Of a stretch of 23,843 nt of DNA, positions 9,709 to 19,638 are shown piece by piece. The translations under genes were made by a program, and so were the position numbers. A model generated the notes under the pieces. The model had not been told where the DNA came from. It did no database searches and saw nothing but the letters and a program-made list of their open reading frames with translations. The stretch is from Priapulus caudatus (lineage: Eukaryota > Priapulida > Priapulimorpha > Priapulimorphida > Priapulidae), in the NCBI RefSeq assembly GCF_000485595.1, contig NW_014577232.1, positions 217,614-241,456 on the forward strand, read 5' to 3'. How positions within the stretch are numbered: position 1 is the first letter of the stretch; each line of letters opens with the position of its first letter.

Positions 9709-9833
9709 TTTGAACGACGTTTACGAGAATTTATTAGGCGATAGAGAGTAGATAAACATTAAGAGTTTGGTAGTAAATGAATTTTGTATTTATTTACCAG
9801 CATTCTATTGTTGAAACGGCCCAAGTGCCTGTG
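9709..9833 (+). repeat. about 125-bp dispersed repeat (GTAGTAAATA core), plus copy
   Basis: Order of blocks: TTGAACGACGTTTACG, TTAGGCGATAGAGAGTAGAT, TTTGGTAGTAAATGAATTTT, TATTTATTTACCAGCATTCT, GAAACGGCCCAAGTGCCTGT. All blocks recur in the same order at 15018-15147 and 15150-15286. It lies opposite the minus copy at 8776-8867. Confidence 0.7.
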
Positions 9834-9839
9834 GACTGC

Positions 9840-10880
9840 ACAGTCAAACTCGTGGTGCGCAGATCGGTCAGATATAATCATCAATGTATATTGTGTGAAA
9901 CCAAAATAATTTTAATCCCAACTTCAAGACTGATTTCAAAGGTCCCTGCGACTGCTACAACTCTGAACTCTCAACGACCCACGGAGTCAATATAACCTTC
10001 ACTGCATATAGCGTCGTAAATATCATAGAAGCATTGGCTTCACTTATTCTCAGCTAACAAATCTATTCGTGATCTCATGAGTGCTGGAGTATTTGGTTCT
10101 ATTCCGGTGTGTTTAATGGCACTGCACTAAATTCACGCCACTCGCTTTGCCCAGAACACAGTAGGCCCTAGTACTGTAACGGTAGTACTGCAAACCGAGT
10201 GGTTTACATGAAACTATACACTTGCGGAAGCTAACCCAAACTATCAAAATCTAATCAAACGCGGCGGCGTTACAAAACGCATGTGCGAGCACTCTAGTAT
10301 TGAAGCTCGGCTACTTCATCCGTCACTGCCTTTCGCATCATGTACTAGCTCCCACCATTCCACTACACCTCTTATACACCCCTACCATTTATACTCCATT
10401 GCGTACGTACCGCATATACAAATATCTAATAGGCGATTACATATTTCAACACCTAATAACATCTCGGGCTCATGGGCCGTTCTAATAACAGGGTGATGCA
10501 CCATTAGGAGCGTTCCCAATTTTAATGTCATTGATGTCGTGATATAAAAGCGATATAAAGGCGGGTGGAGAGGGCTCTAATAGCAAAAGCAGTTCAGTCC
10601 TTTGTTAACAGTAGTCGAACAAATGCCATGTTTAACCCTCCTCTTGAGGTCAAAAGGTTATCAGACACTTACTCTTCGCACGTCAGCAAAGTAGATTTCA
10701 CGGTCCTTTTCAATAAAGTGATAAAAATGGTAGTTCAGGCGGGCTGAACGGTAATTGGTGTGTGAAACGAATGGAACTCTGCAAGGCTAGGCGCTGCCAT
10801 ACCTGCCCACTCTCATTGGTTGATACAAATCTACGTGCCTGAAAACTCTCTGTTTTAAATAATTCGCGTTTTAATGTGGT
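9840..10880. other. intergenic stretch without recognised genes
   Basis: Open frames of 60-72 codons (9777-9995, 10281-10496, 10565-10747) have no recognisable motif and no splice or start context. No repeats shared with other parts of the window were found. Confidence 0.45.
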
Positions 10881-10898
10881 GGCATTGTGACCACGTAG

Positions 10899-10974
10899 AA
10901 CCCTAACGCTAACGCGCTAATGCCTAACCCTAACGCCTAACCTAACACCCTATATCCTAACGCCTAACACTACT
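10899..10974 (-). repeat. degenerate interstitial telomere-like tract
   Basis: Plus strand shows CCCTAACGCTAACGCGCTAA, then CCTAACCCTAACGCCTAACC and similar to 10974. On the minus strand this is TTAGGG, TTAGGC and TTAGG units. TTAGGG is the usual animal telomere repeat; here the units are few and degenerate, so this is an internal remnant rather than a chromosome end. Confidence 0.55.
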
Positions 10975-10989
10975 TAGAATTGTAATATT

Positions 10990-11825
10990 CAAAAATTTAA
11001 CTAATTTGTATCACCAATGCAGAGTTGGATGGTAATGCAGGCCCTAGCTTAACCTACTGAGATGGTAGGTCACTCCGGTCCGGTTAGATCGCATAGTTCT
11101 GCAGAAAATGTCTGATATCTGACACCTTTCGCCGCCACTGCCTCTTTGACGGCTCCAATTTCGCGCTTGGTGATCGGTTTACTCCCCATCACCTATACAT
11201 GCGAAGTATTAAAGGGAGAGTTACTCTTAGGTTTGTAGGGTTACTTTCAGCTAATTTAGGTATAATTACGCTCACATAAAAAGTTTCCATAGTTCAATCC
11301 CCGATTAGAAATATTATTAAAAAATGTTTGTAAACCTAACGACTATCCAGTTTGATTACAACGACGGTGCGCCACTCGAACAGCGCACGATATGATAAGT
11401 TGGCGCGAAAACACTTTCCAAGGGCCAAGGGCTACAACGCGAGGAGTTTTTATTTATATTGTATTGTAAAAGCGAAAAAGATTTGTAATATCTTTATAAA
11501 CGACAGTATAGGTTTCACATGTAATATGGATAAATTTGGGCGCGCCGGCTAAAGATGAATATCGTTCGGTTAAATAGCATTTAGGTATAAATAATAATTG
11601 CACTTTGTGATTAGCCTCGTCGTGTAACCTGCAAAATAAAATGTCAAATAACCGCAACTTTTTCGGGGTGTCAGCACGGTCGCGGAGTCATGCGCCGTTT
11701 CACAATTCGTCAGCGTTGATGGTGTAATAATTATAACAATTAAGATTAAGTAATCTGGTAACAGAACTACCGTGTGGTCCTAGACCGATTTGTTACATAC
11801 AGAATACAGTCTGTAATGCAGGTAA
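10990..11825. other. intergenic stretch without recognised genes
   Basis: Short ORFs only, with no recognised motif. A minus-strand and a plus-strand frame overlap at 11352-11657, neither with family features. Confidence 0.4.
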
Positions 11826-11879
11826 ACATCCTAGAGGCGTGACTGTCCCTTGTAAGATGTATATAACGAGCGTAGGCCT

Positions 11880-11947
11880 CTAGTACTGCATACGCCCGCG
11901 GTCGCTGCCCGCAGGCTGCCGATCGATCCGCGGGCTATAAGTACTAG
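11880..11947. other. two-stem inverted repeat (possible cruciform or RNA hairpin)
   Basis: Outer arms CTAGTACT (11880-11887) and AGTACTAG (11940-11947) and inner arms GCCCGCGG (11894-11901) and CCGCGGGC (11928-11935) are each perfect 8-bp complements, nested in the right order. A competing arm pair, CTAGAGGC (11831-11838) and GCCTCTAG (11876-11883), overlaps the left outer arm. A box-B-like GGTTCGAGCC follows at 11966-11975. The function is unknown; it could be a decayed repeat terminus or a structured RNA. Confidence 0.5.
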
Positions 11948-12102
11948 CAGCTAATAAGAGCTGTAGGTTCGAGCCGTTTGATATTTGTGGCCGCATTCCG
12001 TATGTTCTTCCTATACCGTAAAGTTGAAGGGGGAAATATTACGCTCTCCATGTGAGCAACATCTTGACCTTTGAGCCTTTGGCCCCAAATTCTCGCCCAG
12101 CA

Positions 12103-12200
12103 AAAACTTTCTACTAGTGAGTAGTAGTAGGTAAAATAAATGCGTGGTTCAATTTACCATAATTTCATCACAGTAGAAATTGCCCACGGCTGCCTGTGAA
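12103..12200 (+). repeat. diverged member of the 125-bp repeat at the left edge of copy A
   Basis: AGTAGTAGGTAAAATAAAT, then TTTACCATAATTTCATC and TGCCCACGGCTGCCTGTG correspond to the GTAGTAAATA, TTTACCATCATTTTATT and TTCCAAGTGCCTGTGG blocks of the better copies. The equivalent in copy B is at 15500-15582. Confidence 0.5.
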
Positions 12201-13713
12201 TAACGTGAAGCAGCATATAAAGCTATATATTATGATACGTACATGTTCACGTGATGTATAGTCCTGTACAGCTGTGAGTGAACAACCGTCACGGGTCATG
12301 CAACACTGTCTGTGATGTTGTGTCCGTCACATTCCACGCGCGTGTTGGTATAAACCCCGCGGATTCGCGGTTTTTGCGCGCGCTGTTACACCTGGTAATA
12401 GTAGTATCGTGGCTGCGCGATGAACCTGAAAAGGCGACTTGTAATCGAGATGAAGACTAACGCTAAGGGAAAAATTCGTCAATGCGATAGTGAAGGCGTG
12501 ACTGTGCGGTAGGCCGACGCTTGCGTCAGCTACGTGAATTTAGCATAAGTACGTGCTGTTCCTAAGTTCGGCGCGGATTACGAATAATTACAATGTATTT
12601 GCAGAATCAAGCCCTGCGTTGATTGAATGCAGGCCATTCATGCCACAGGCCGCTCACCGCAGCGCTAAATACCCGACGTCATAGCGCGAGGGGCGGACTT
12701 ATATAGTCAAATAGGAGCTATCCACAGTCTACAATCGAATGTAGGCGCCGTTAACTTAACTGATTAAGTTTGATGCTATAGACACTGGAGCGGATCGTGG
12801 CAGGAAGGGCAACGCGAAAAAATAAAATCCATCGACTGTAGAGGCATAATTATAAAAGGTGATCAGAGAGCAAGGGGCGATCGGGTAAATAGTGAAAATG
12901 AGAACAGATGTGCGGAAGGAGAGTAGATAGGAGAGGGGCGATGTGCGAAAAATGAGAGCGGAAATAGAAAACGATCAAAGTATAAGAGGTGGCGAGAAAC
13001 AACTCTTTCAATTCGAAGCATATTCTGCAGCTTATCTGCTTAACGCTGAGCAATGTAATGGCCTGTTGTACGCTAACCGTGTAAATCAGCATACCTTTAC
13101 TAAGCGATATTATCGCGTGAAAATTGCGACCGCACCGTTTCACGTCGATCGTCCTTGTGCAGCAACGCTTCATAACACGCGCGTGAGTGATTTCTGCTAA
13201 TCAGTGAAACGAGGGGCGTGGAGCAAAGCGTTCCCAGAGTAGGCAAGCTACTAATGAGAGAGAGAACAATCCGCGCTTAGCAGCTGCAGCTGACGAAGGC
13301 TCCGTGCGATGTGTTCCTAAGCGCCCGGTGGGAGGTGTGCTTATATACGTCTGCGCGGTATCCCGCGCGTGGCTGATAATAAACGATAAGCGTTACCAAC
13401 ATTGGGCGGACAAAATCAGCGCAAACGCGTTCACCGTTTATGTGATTATCGAGGAATGCACGAGGAAACTACCGAATAGGGCAATAAAGTATAACGCAAC
13501 TGTGGGCGCAATTAGTTCTGCTATTGAAGGCTAAATTACTAACGTAATCCGTGCAGTCCCGCATGTCGACCAACATGAGAACAAGATGTTGGGCAGTAAA
13601 TGCGCAAAAATGCCCCGCATCGCAACGTGCTGGCGGATAACGTCTGTGATATAACGTCGGCTAGGCCATATGACGAATCGGTTTTTTCCACCATTATTAA
13701 CAGTTTAGCAGCC

Positions 13714-13723
13714 NNNNNNNNNN
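13714..13723. other. assembly gap (10 N)
   Basis: Ten N between a unique sequence and a GA microsatellite. In the paralogous copy the corresponding place holds about 1.7 kb (16997-18660), so the true gap may be far larger than ten bases. Confidence 0.99.
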
Positions 13724-13785
<62 letters not shown>

Positions 13786-13800
13786 GGAGAGGAGAGGGCG
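13724..13800. repeat. (GA)n microsatellite
   Basis: GA repeat directly after the N gap. The equivalent in copy B is the much longer tract at 18660-18935. Confidence 0.97.
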
Positions 13801-14431
13801 AGATTGGCCGAGAGAAAGAGAGCGACAGGGAAACACAGAGAGAATGGAACACAAGCGTGAGATAATAAATAAATAATAACATAATATGGTACTTTTACAT
13901 GCTGGTTTGACGAGTTATAATATAAGTATTATAAAACATATTAAACTCAATTTAACATCGCAGTGTTTCTTTCGTGGTAGCCACGCTATAGTTCATTTTC
14001 GTTACGTATCGCAAGTAAAGCAGTCCTAATATACAAATTACGTATGAGCGAATTAATTTACGTGATACAGGTTGACGCCTCCGCGTTGTCTGCTGTCCGA
14101 CATACACCGACTAGCCGACGCGAACCCGCGTAAAGTCATAATGTCGGTAAACCGCCAGCCTTATATTATATTTCCGACAGCAATAAATCTCTCATTACCT
14201 GGGCAGTCTCATTCATTTGTCACAACTCACATCGCGTAATATCATTTAAAATTTGTCACGCAATAATAGTAATATCGCGTAATCATACATAATTTCCTCC
14301 ACTTTCGTGAGTGCACGTATGTGCGACCACAATGAGCGAGGAGCTCAGCGACATTATCAAGCTGCGTAGGCCAGCATAACACGTATTCGCGTAAACACGG
14401 TAGGCCTACTGGCTTTGTAGTGTAATTATAA

Positions 14432-14690
14432 CTAGAGCACTCGGAGAGCGCAGACCTCCGACGAGGCAGCTCAATTCTCTCACTGTGAAATTTTTTATTA
14501 ATTAATAAATAAATTAAATAATTAATTGGAGCCGGATGACCACCAAAATGTTATCAATTTTAAGTTACCCCATTTCTGACCTATCCTGAAAATTTAATTA
14601 ATTAATTAATTAATTAATTGGATCCGGATCACCACTAAAATGTAATCAATTCTAAGTTACCCCATTTCTGCCCTATCCTGAAAATTTAGT
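14432..14690 (+). repeat. CCTTGGCGGAGGT repeat family, copy 2 (two internal modules, 3' truncated)
   Basis: Head CTAGAGCACTCGGAGAGCGC then GACCTCCGACGAGG (complementary to the family's 3' end CCTTGGCGGAGGT), then CAATTCTCTCACTGTGAAAT. Two modules follow at about 14521-14595 and 14616-14688, each running from TTAATTGGA.CCGGAT to CCTATCCTGAAAATTT. It ends inside the second module, without the ACAAACAAA stretch or the CCTTGGCGGAGGT end. Confidence 0.7.
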
Positions 14691-14694
14691 ATAC

Positions 14695-14765
14695 ATAAAC
14701 ACGAATTATATTTACTACCAAAGTTCGAATCTTTACGTATTCTATAACGGCTAATATAGTAGACT
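14695..14765 (-). repeat. 125-bp dispersed repeat, minus copy (partial)
   Basis: Plus strand shows AACACGAATTATATTTACTACC then CTTTACGTATTCTATAACGG, the reverse complement of the core and flank of the family. Confidence 0.55.
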
Positions 14766-14831
14766 TAACCGCGTATAGTATAGAACCATACTCCCTCCAT
14801 ATCTTTCTGTAAGTTTGTGCACATTGGCGTG

Positions 14832-14955
14832 AGCACAGGCACTTGACATTTGGAACATTTTAATAATAAAATAATGATAAATAAACGCGAAATGTATTTA
14901 CTACCAGTCCTCATATTTCTCTACTCTCTTTCGCCCATTATTAGTAATAATTTCT
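14832..14955 (-). repeat. 125-bp dispersed repeat, minus copy
   Basis: CACAGGCACTTG, TTGGAACATTTTAATAATAA, ATGATAAATAAACGCG and TGTATTTACTACC follow in the reverse-complement order of the plus copies. It faces the plus copy at 15018, with a 60-bp spacer containing AGTTTGTGCACAGCGGCGTG. Confidence 0.65.
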
Positions 14956-15017
14956 AGAATTTTTGTAGTTTGTGCACAGCGGCGTGCGTGCGGTGAGACC
15001 GTGTGTTGCAGAGGAGC

Positions 15018-15147
15018 AATTGAACGGCGTTTACGTGAAATTACTCGTCTATAGAGAACATAATTATAAGCATAAAGCCTTTGTTAATAAATACAGTTAG
15101 TGTTTATTTACCATCATTTTATTATTAAAACGTTCCAAGTGCCTGTG
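15018..15147 (+). repeat. 125-bp dispersed repeat, plus copy
   Basis: AATTGAACGGCGTTTACGTG through TTTACCATCATTTTATTATT to TTCCAAGTGCCTGTGG. It is followed directly by another unit, giving a tandem pair with a period of about 135 bp. Confidence 0.7.
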
Positions 15148-15149
15148 GG

Positions 15150-15286
15150 TGTGAGCGCATTACGCGGTATTTACGTGGAATTATTTGGTGATAGATATAG
15201 TAGATAGGCATTTAGACTTCAGTAGTAAATACAATCCGTTTTTAATTATAATAATTTAATTATGGAAATGGTCCAAGTGCCGGTGG
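15150..15286 (+). repeat. 125-bp dispersed repeat, plus copy in tandem
   Basis: GGTATTTACGTGGAATTATT, GGTGATAGATATAGTAGATA, CAGTAGTAAATACAAT and GGTCCAAGTGCCGGTGG repeat the block order of the previous unit. Confidence 0.65.
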
Positions 15287-15289
15287 TTC

Positions 15290-15480
15290 AAACTCTCCTC
15301 TACGACACATCTCATCACACACTTAATTGCCATAGTGCGCAAACTCACAAAAGATAAAGTTACTTATGAGAGTTTGCTTTTCTTATTTTCTTATATTCTT
15401 CTTCTTATATTTTTCGTGAGTTTGTGCACGGTGGCATGCGTGCAGCCAGATTGCGTCGTTGCAGAGAACTATATGTGGCG
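15290..15480. repeat. inverted GCGCAAACTCAC / GTGAGTTTGTGCAC segments
   Basis: TGCGCAAACTCAC at about 15335-15347 is complementary to GTGAGTTTGTGCAC at about 15416-15429, with an AT-rich loop between. The same motif occurs near 9677 (minus sense), 14811 and 14969 (plus sense), next to the 125-bp repeats, so it is part of the same composite family. The 82-codon open frame across it (15335-15583) runs into copy B and is not a credible gene. Confidence 0.5.
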
Positions 15481-16996
15481 ATATAATGTACATGAACACA
15501 AAAACTTTCTACTAGTAGTAGGTAGAAATAAATCGTGTTCATTTACCATAATTTCATCAGTAGAATTGCCCACCTGCCTGTGAATAACGTGAAGCACATA
15601 AATAGCTATATATTATATACGTACATGTTCATAGATCCTCGTACAGCTGTGAGTGAACAACCGTCCGGTCATGCACACTGTCTGTGATGTTGTGTCGTCA
15701 CATTCCACGCGCGTGTGTATAAACCCCGTGATCGCGTTTCCCGCTGTTTACACTGTAATAGTAGTATCGTGGCTGCGCGATGAACCTGAAAAAGGCGACT
15801 TGTAATCGAGATATAGATAACGCTAAGGGGGAAAAGTCGTCATGCGATAGTGAAGGCGTGACTGTCGGTACCCGCTTGCGTTCAGCTACGTGAATTGACA
15901 TAATACGTCTGTTCCTAATTCGCGATTACGAATAATTACAATGTAGTTTGCATCAGCCCTGCGTTGATTGAATACAGCCGTTCACCCACAGCCGCTCACC
16001 GCGCTAAATACCCGAAGTCTAGCGCGAGGGGCGGACTTATATACTCAAATAGGAGCTATCCAAGTCTACGTCATGTAGCGCGTTACTTACACTGATTAAG
16101 TTGATCTATAGACACTTGGAGCGGATGTGCAGGAAGGGCAACGGAAAAAATAAAATCCACGACTGTAGAGCATAATTATAAAAGGTGATCAAGAGAAAGG
16201 GGGCGATCGTGAAAGTGAAATGAAGAACAGATGCGAGAGAGATAGATAGAGAGGGGGAGATGTGCGAAAATGAGAGCGGAAAATAGAAAACGAGTCAAAG
16301 GTATAGAGGTGCGAGAAACAACTCTTTCATTCGAGCATATCTCGGCTATCTGCTAGCTTACGCTTGAGCAATTAATGCGTTGTACGCAACCGTGTAAATC
16401 ACATACCTTTACTAATAATCTGCGATATTCATCCGCGTGAAAATGTGCCGACCACCGTTCACTCGATCGTCCTTGTGCAGCAACGCTTTCAATACACCGC
16501 GTGAGTGATTTCTTGCAATCACGTGAAACGAGGGGGCGTGGCAGCAAGCGTTCCCAGAGTAGCAGCACTAGATGAGAGAGAGAAAATCCGCGCTTACAGC
16601 TCGCTACGAAGCTCGTCGATGTGTTCCTAGCGCCCCAGTGGGAGGTGTGCTTATATACGTCTCCGGTATCCCGCGCGTCTGGATAATAAACGATAGCGTT
16701 ACCAACATTGCGGCCAATCAGCCAAACGCGTTCACCGTTTATGTGATTATCGGAGGAATGCAACGAGGAAACTACCGAATAGGCAATAAAGTATAACCAA
16801 CTGTGGCCAATTAGTCTGCTATTTGAAGCTAAATATACTAACGTAATCCCGTGCAGTCCGCATGTCGACCATATGAGAACAAGATGTTGCAGTAATCGCA
16901 AATGCCCCGTCGGCAACGTGCTGGCGGATAACGTCTGTGATAATAACGTCGCTAGCCATATGACGAATCGGTTTCCACCATTATAAACAGTTTACA

Positions 16997-18655
16997 GAGA
17001 AGCATAAACATGCTGGCGCACCCAAATTGTTCTCCTATGTATCGCCCTATTTGCAGTTAGATAGAAATCGCCCATAGGCTTAATCTCACGTGAAAATGTT
17101 TCAAAACTTTCTTGTTTGAAGCCATGTCCACGAAATCGATCCTATTTTTTCAGGTTCGTATATTACAATGGCTTTATTATCTAATAGCCAATGAATTGAT
17201 GTAGATCATATGAAAATGCGAACACAACATCTTTGTCTAAACTTTGGTTACGTATATTTACAGCAGTCCCTACACGAGATAAAATTCCTGTAATTACGCC
17301 TCCACACGAAAGAATGCCTGCTAGAATAACAAGTTATATATATATATATATATGTAAGATAAATTGTTCAAAGATTTATCAGATTCCATGGTGCCCGTTT
17401 TGATTGAAGATTTACGTCATCACCTCACAACTAACGCACCGAATATTTCACTCGGTTTCGTCGTAGGCTATGACTCATGTAACTCTCCTTTCCCATGATC
17501 ACGGATTATTCATTGCGGTACTGGGAATCTCCAAGAAAAAAATACAAAATGGAGAAGGAGAACCTCGGAAATACTGCTCGATCGGAAAAAATGGCATGCA
17601 AAAACGCCGACATGGTATTGAATGCCTGAACACAGACGAGAATAACGCACGACTACTCTAGACCGATTGTAATACGCGGAGTCTATAAAAGCCAGTTTTT
17701 GCGTCTACACGTGCCGCAAAAACTCAGCTTTTAAACTCTCATGTTCTGCCACACCTTCACAATGGGCTCTAAAATAACACGTTGAAATAATACGTGTTTT
17801 CAAGCACAACCACCACAATCCACCACCACAATACACAACACCAAGTTGGAGCTAGCACCGTAACTACCAAGTTATAATGATTTAGCAAGATTTAGTTAGA
17901 CATGAGGTGGTAGGTTGCTTCGCGCCGAGACGCGGGTATACTATCAGCAGGAGTAAGATAATATAGGATATCCTATATTATCTTACTCCTGCTATCACTT
18001 GTCGATGTTTTCGTAGGACACGCCATCTTTTGCATGTTCATGATTGACGAAAAGACAAAAAAGCGATTTATCACACTCACAGATCTCTATATACGGCTCT
18101 GATTACACTCGGCGCACAACGCCACCTATTAGATGTATATCTGTACTCATCTTTTATATGATTTTCGGCATTGCGTGTGAAAGTTTACGAGCGCCTCGGG
18201 CCATCCCGCGTTCCCCGCTTTGTCGTCGCTAAAATACGAGTTCGAGCAACCACAAACATTTCATATAGTCGGGAACATGAGATATCTGTAAAAAAAAACG
18301 CGCGAAAGGTCAGCTTTGAAGCCAGCGCCACCGGCCGCAACTCGTACGATTGGAGCTACGGTGGTATTCAGGCATAGAATGTTTGGGACTCGTTTGTGTG
18401 CCGGCGAGTCAGTGCGTAGCGCCAAGAAACGGTATTGCAGGGTTAGAATACCCTACAGAAGCTGCGGGGCTATCAGTGCGCTGCCGGTGTTTCGACGCCG
18501 AGAGACATAACTACGGCCATTCAGAAAAAGATGTCAGGGATATTGCCGTACAAACGCGGTATGCATTAATGCAGTAATGGTGTGTTTACTGGTAAGGTGG
18601 TGGGATCATAATAAATGCAGATATTTCCATAGGAAATGTGATCAGCATAGAGTAA
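16997..18655. other. copy-B-specific interior, no recognised gene
   Basis: Starts where similarity to copy A ends and runs to the GA microsatellite. It holds a (TA)n run at 17335-17354, the 48-bp palindrome at 17946-17993 and several open frames of about 60-75 codons (17470-17661, 18044-18232, 18316-18577). None has recognisable motifs. Confidence 0.5.
17946..17993. repeat. 48-bp perfect palindrome P2
   Basis: Left arm 17946-17969 (AGCAGGAGTAAGATAATATA plus GGAT) and right arm 17970-17993 are exact reverse complements with no spacer. The CAGGAGTA...ATAATA...AGGA order resembles the 19025-19069 element. Flanks carry only a 3-bp direct ATC, so an insertion origin is less certain here. Confidence 0.75.
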
Positions 18656-18659
18656 GTGA

Positions 18660-18710
18660 GAAGAAAGAGACAGGCGATGAGAGAAGAGAGAGAGAGAAGA
18701 GAGAACGAGA

Positions 18711-18762
<52 letters not shown>

Positions 18763-18775
18763 GTGAAGAAACAGT

Positions 18776-18809
<34 letters not shown>

Positions 18810-18855
18810 GAGAGAGAAAGTGAGAAATCAGGAGAGGAGAGCGAGAGAGAGAGAG

Positions 18856-18924
<69 letters not shown>

Positions 18925-18935
18925 TGAGAGGGCCG
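18660..18935. repeat. (GA)n microsatellite, long and interrupted
   Basis: About 275 bp of GA repeat with AAC, GTG and CAG interruptions. Frames on both strands encode Arg-Glu or Ser-Leu repeats and are not genes. Confidence 0.97.
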
Positions 18936-19024
18936 AGATTGGCCGAGAGAAAGACAGCGACAGGGAAACACAGAGGAATGGAATCATCAGCGTGAGATAA
19001 TAAATAAATTAATAACATATAATA

Positions 19025-19069
19025 TCAGGAGTAGAATAATAGGGAAATCCTATTCACTCTAGCTCCTGA
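19025..19069. mobile_element. 45-bp palindromic insertion P3 with TAATA duplication and an empty paralogous site
   Basis: Begins TCAGGAGTAGAATAATAGG and ends TCCTATTCACTCTAGCTCCTGA, an imperfect inverted pair. TAATA lies on each side (19020-19024 and 19070-19074). The paralogous position in copy A (13877-13890) reads AACATAATATGGTAC, with a single TAATA and no palindrome. Removing the palindrome and one TAATA restores the copy A order apart from one base. This is the expected footprint of an insertion with a 5-bp target duplication. Confidence 0.7.
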
Positions 19070-19638
19070 TAATAGGTACTTTTTACATGCTGGTTTTGAC
19101 CTGAGTTATAATATTAAAGTATTATTAATGAACATATTACCACAATTTAAATCTGGCAGTGTTATCTCTCGTTGTAGCCTACGCTATACGTTCATTTTCG
19201 TTACGTATGCAAGTAAACAGTCCTAATATACAAATTACGTATGAGCGAATTATTTACGTGATAGACAGGTTGATCGCTTCGCGTATGTACTGCTGTCGGC
19301 GACATACACCGATAGCCGCGCGAAACCCGCGTAAAGTCAAATGTCGTAAAACCGCCAGCGTTATATTATATTTCCGATAGCGATAATCTCTCATTACTGG
19401 GCATTATTCATATTGTCACAATCACATCGCGTAATTATTTAAAATTTTGTCACGACAATATAGTAAATATCGCGTAATCATACCATAATTTCCTCACTTT
19501 CGTGGAGTGCAACGTGATGTGCGACAACAATGAGTCGAGGAGCTCAGCGACATTATCAAATCCTGCGTAGACGCGGCATAACACGTATTCGCCGTAAACA
19601 GGTTGGTAGGCCTACTGGCTTTGGTTGTAATTATTAAG

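Larger units (their letters stand above)
12103..14690 (+). repeat. large direct duplication, copy A (contains the N gap)
   Basis: Matches 15500-19900 in the same orientation. Shared anchors include AAAAACTTTCTACTAGT at the left edge, GGGAGGTGTGCTTATATACG (13329-13348 and 16641-16660), GATTGGCCGAGAGAAAGA and GTAGGCCTACTGGCTTTG. The two copies differ every 10-20 bases by 1-3 base insertions or deletions. Left of the N gap copy A is about 110 bases longer than B (12103-13712 against 15500-16996); right of it the bias reverses. No open frame is conserved between the copies, so it is not recent coding sequence. Its left edge is a copy of the 125-bp dispersed repeat and its right edge is the CCTTGGCGGAGGT repeat family. 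Confidence 0.85.

Noticed and set aside
12943-13534. Plus-strand frames of 76-85 codons in copy A, partly similar to 16572-16796 in copy B
   Set aside because: Similarity follows the DNA duplication and shifts frame at each indel; there is no excess of frame-preserving changes.
16353-16916. 187-codon minus-strand open frame
   Set aside because: It lies in copy B of the duplicated segment; the paralogous copy A breaks the frame repeatedly and the protein shows no recognisable motif. Probably chance, helped by indels.
18566-19018. 150-codon Ser/Leu-rich minus frame resembling a signal-rich protein
   Set aside because: Encoded by the GA microsatellite; no conserved part outside it.
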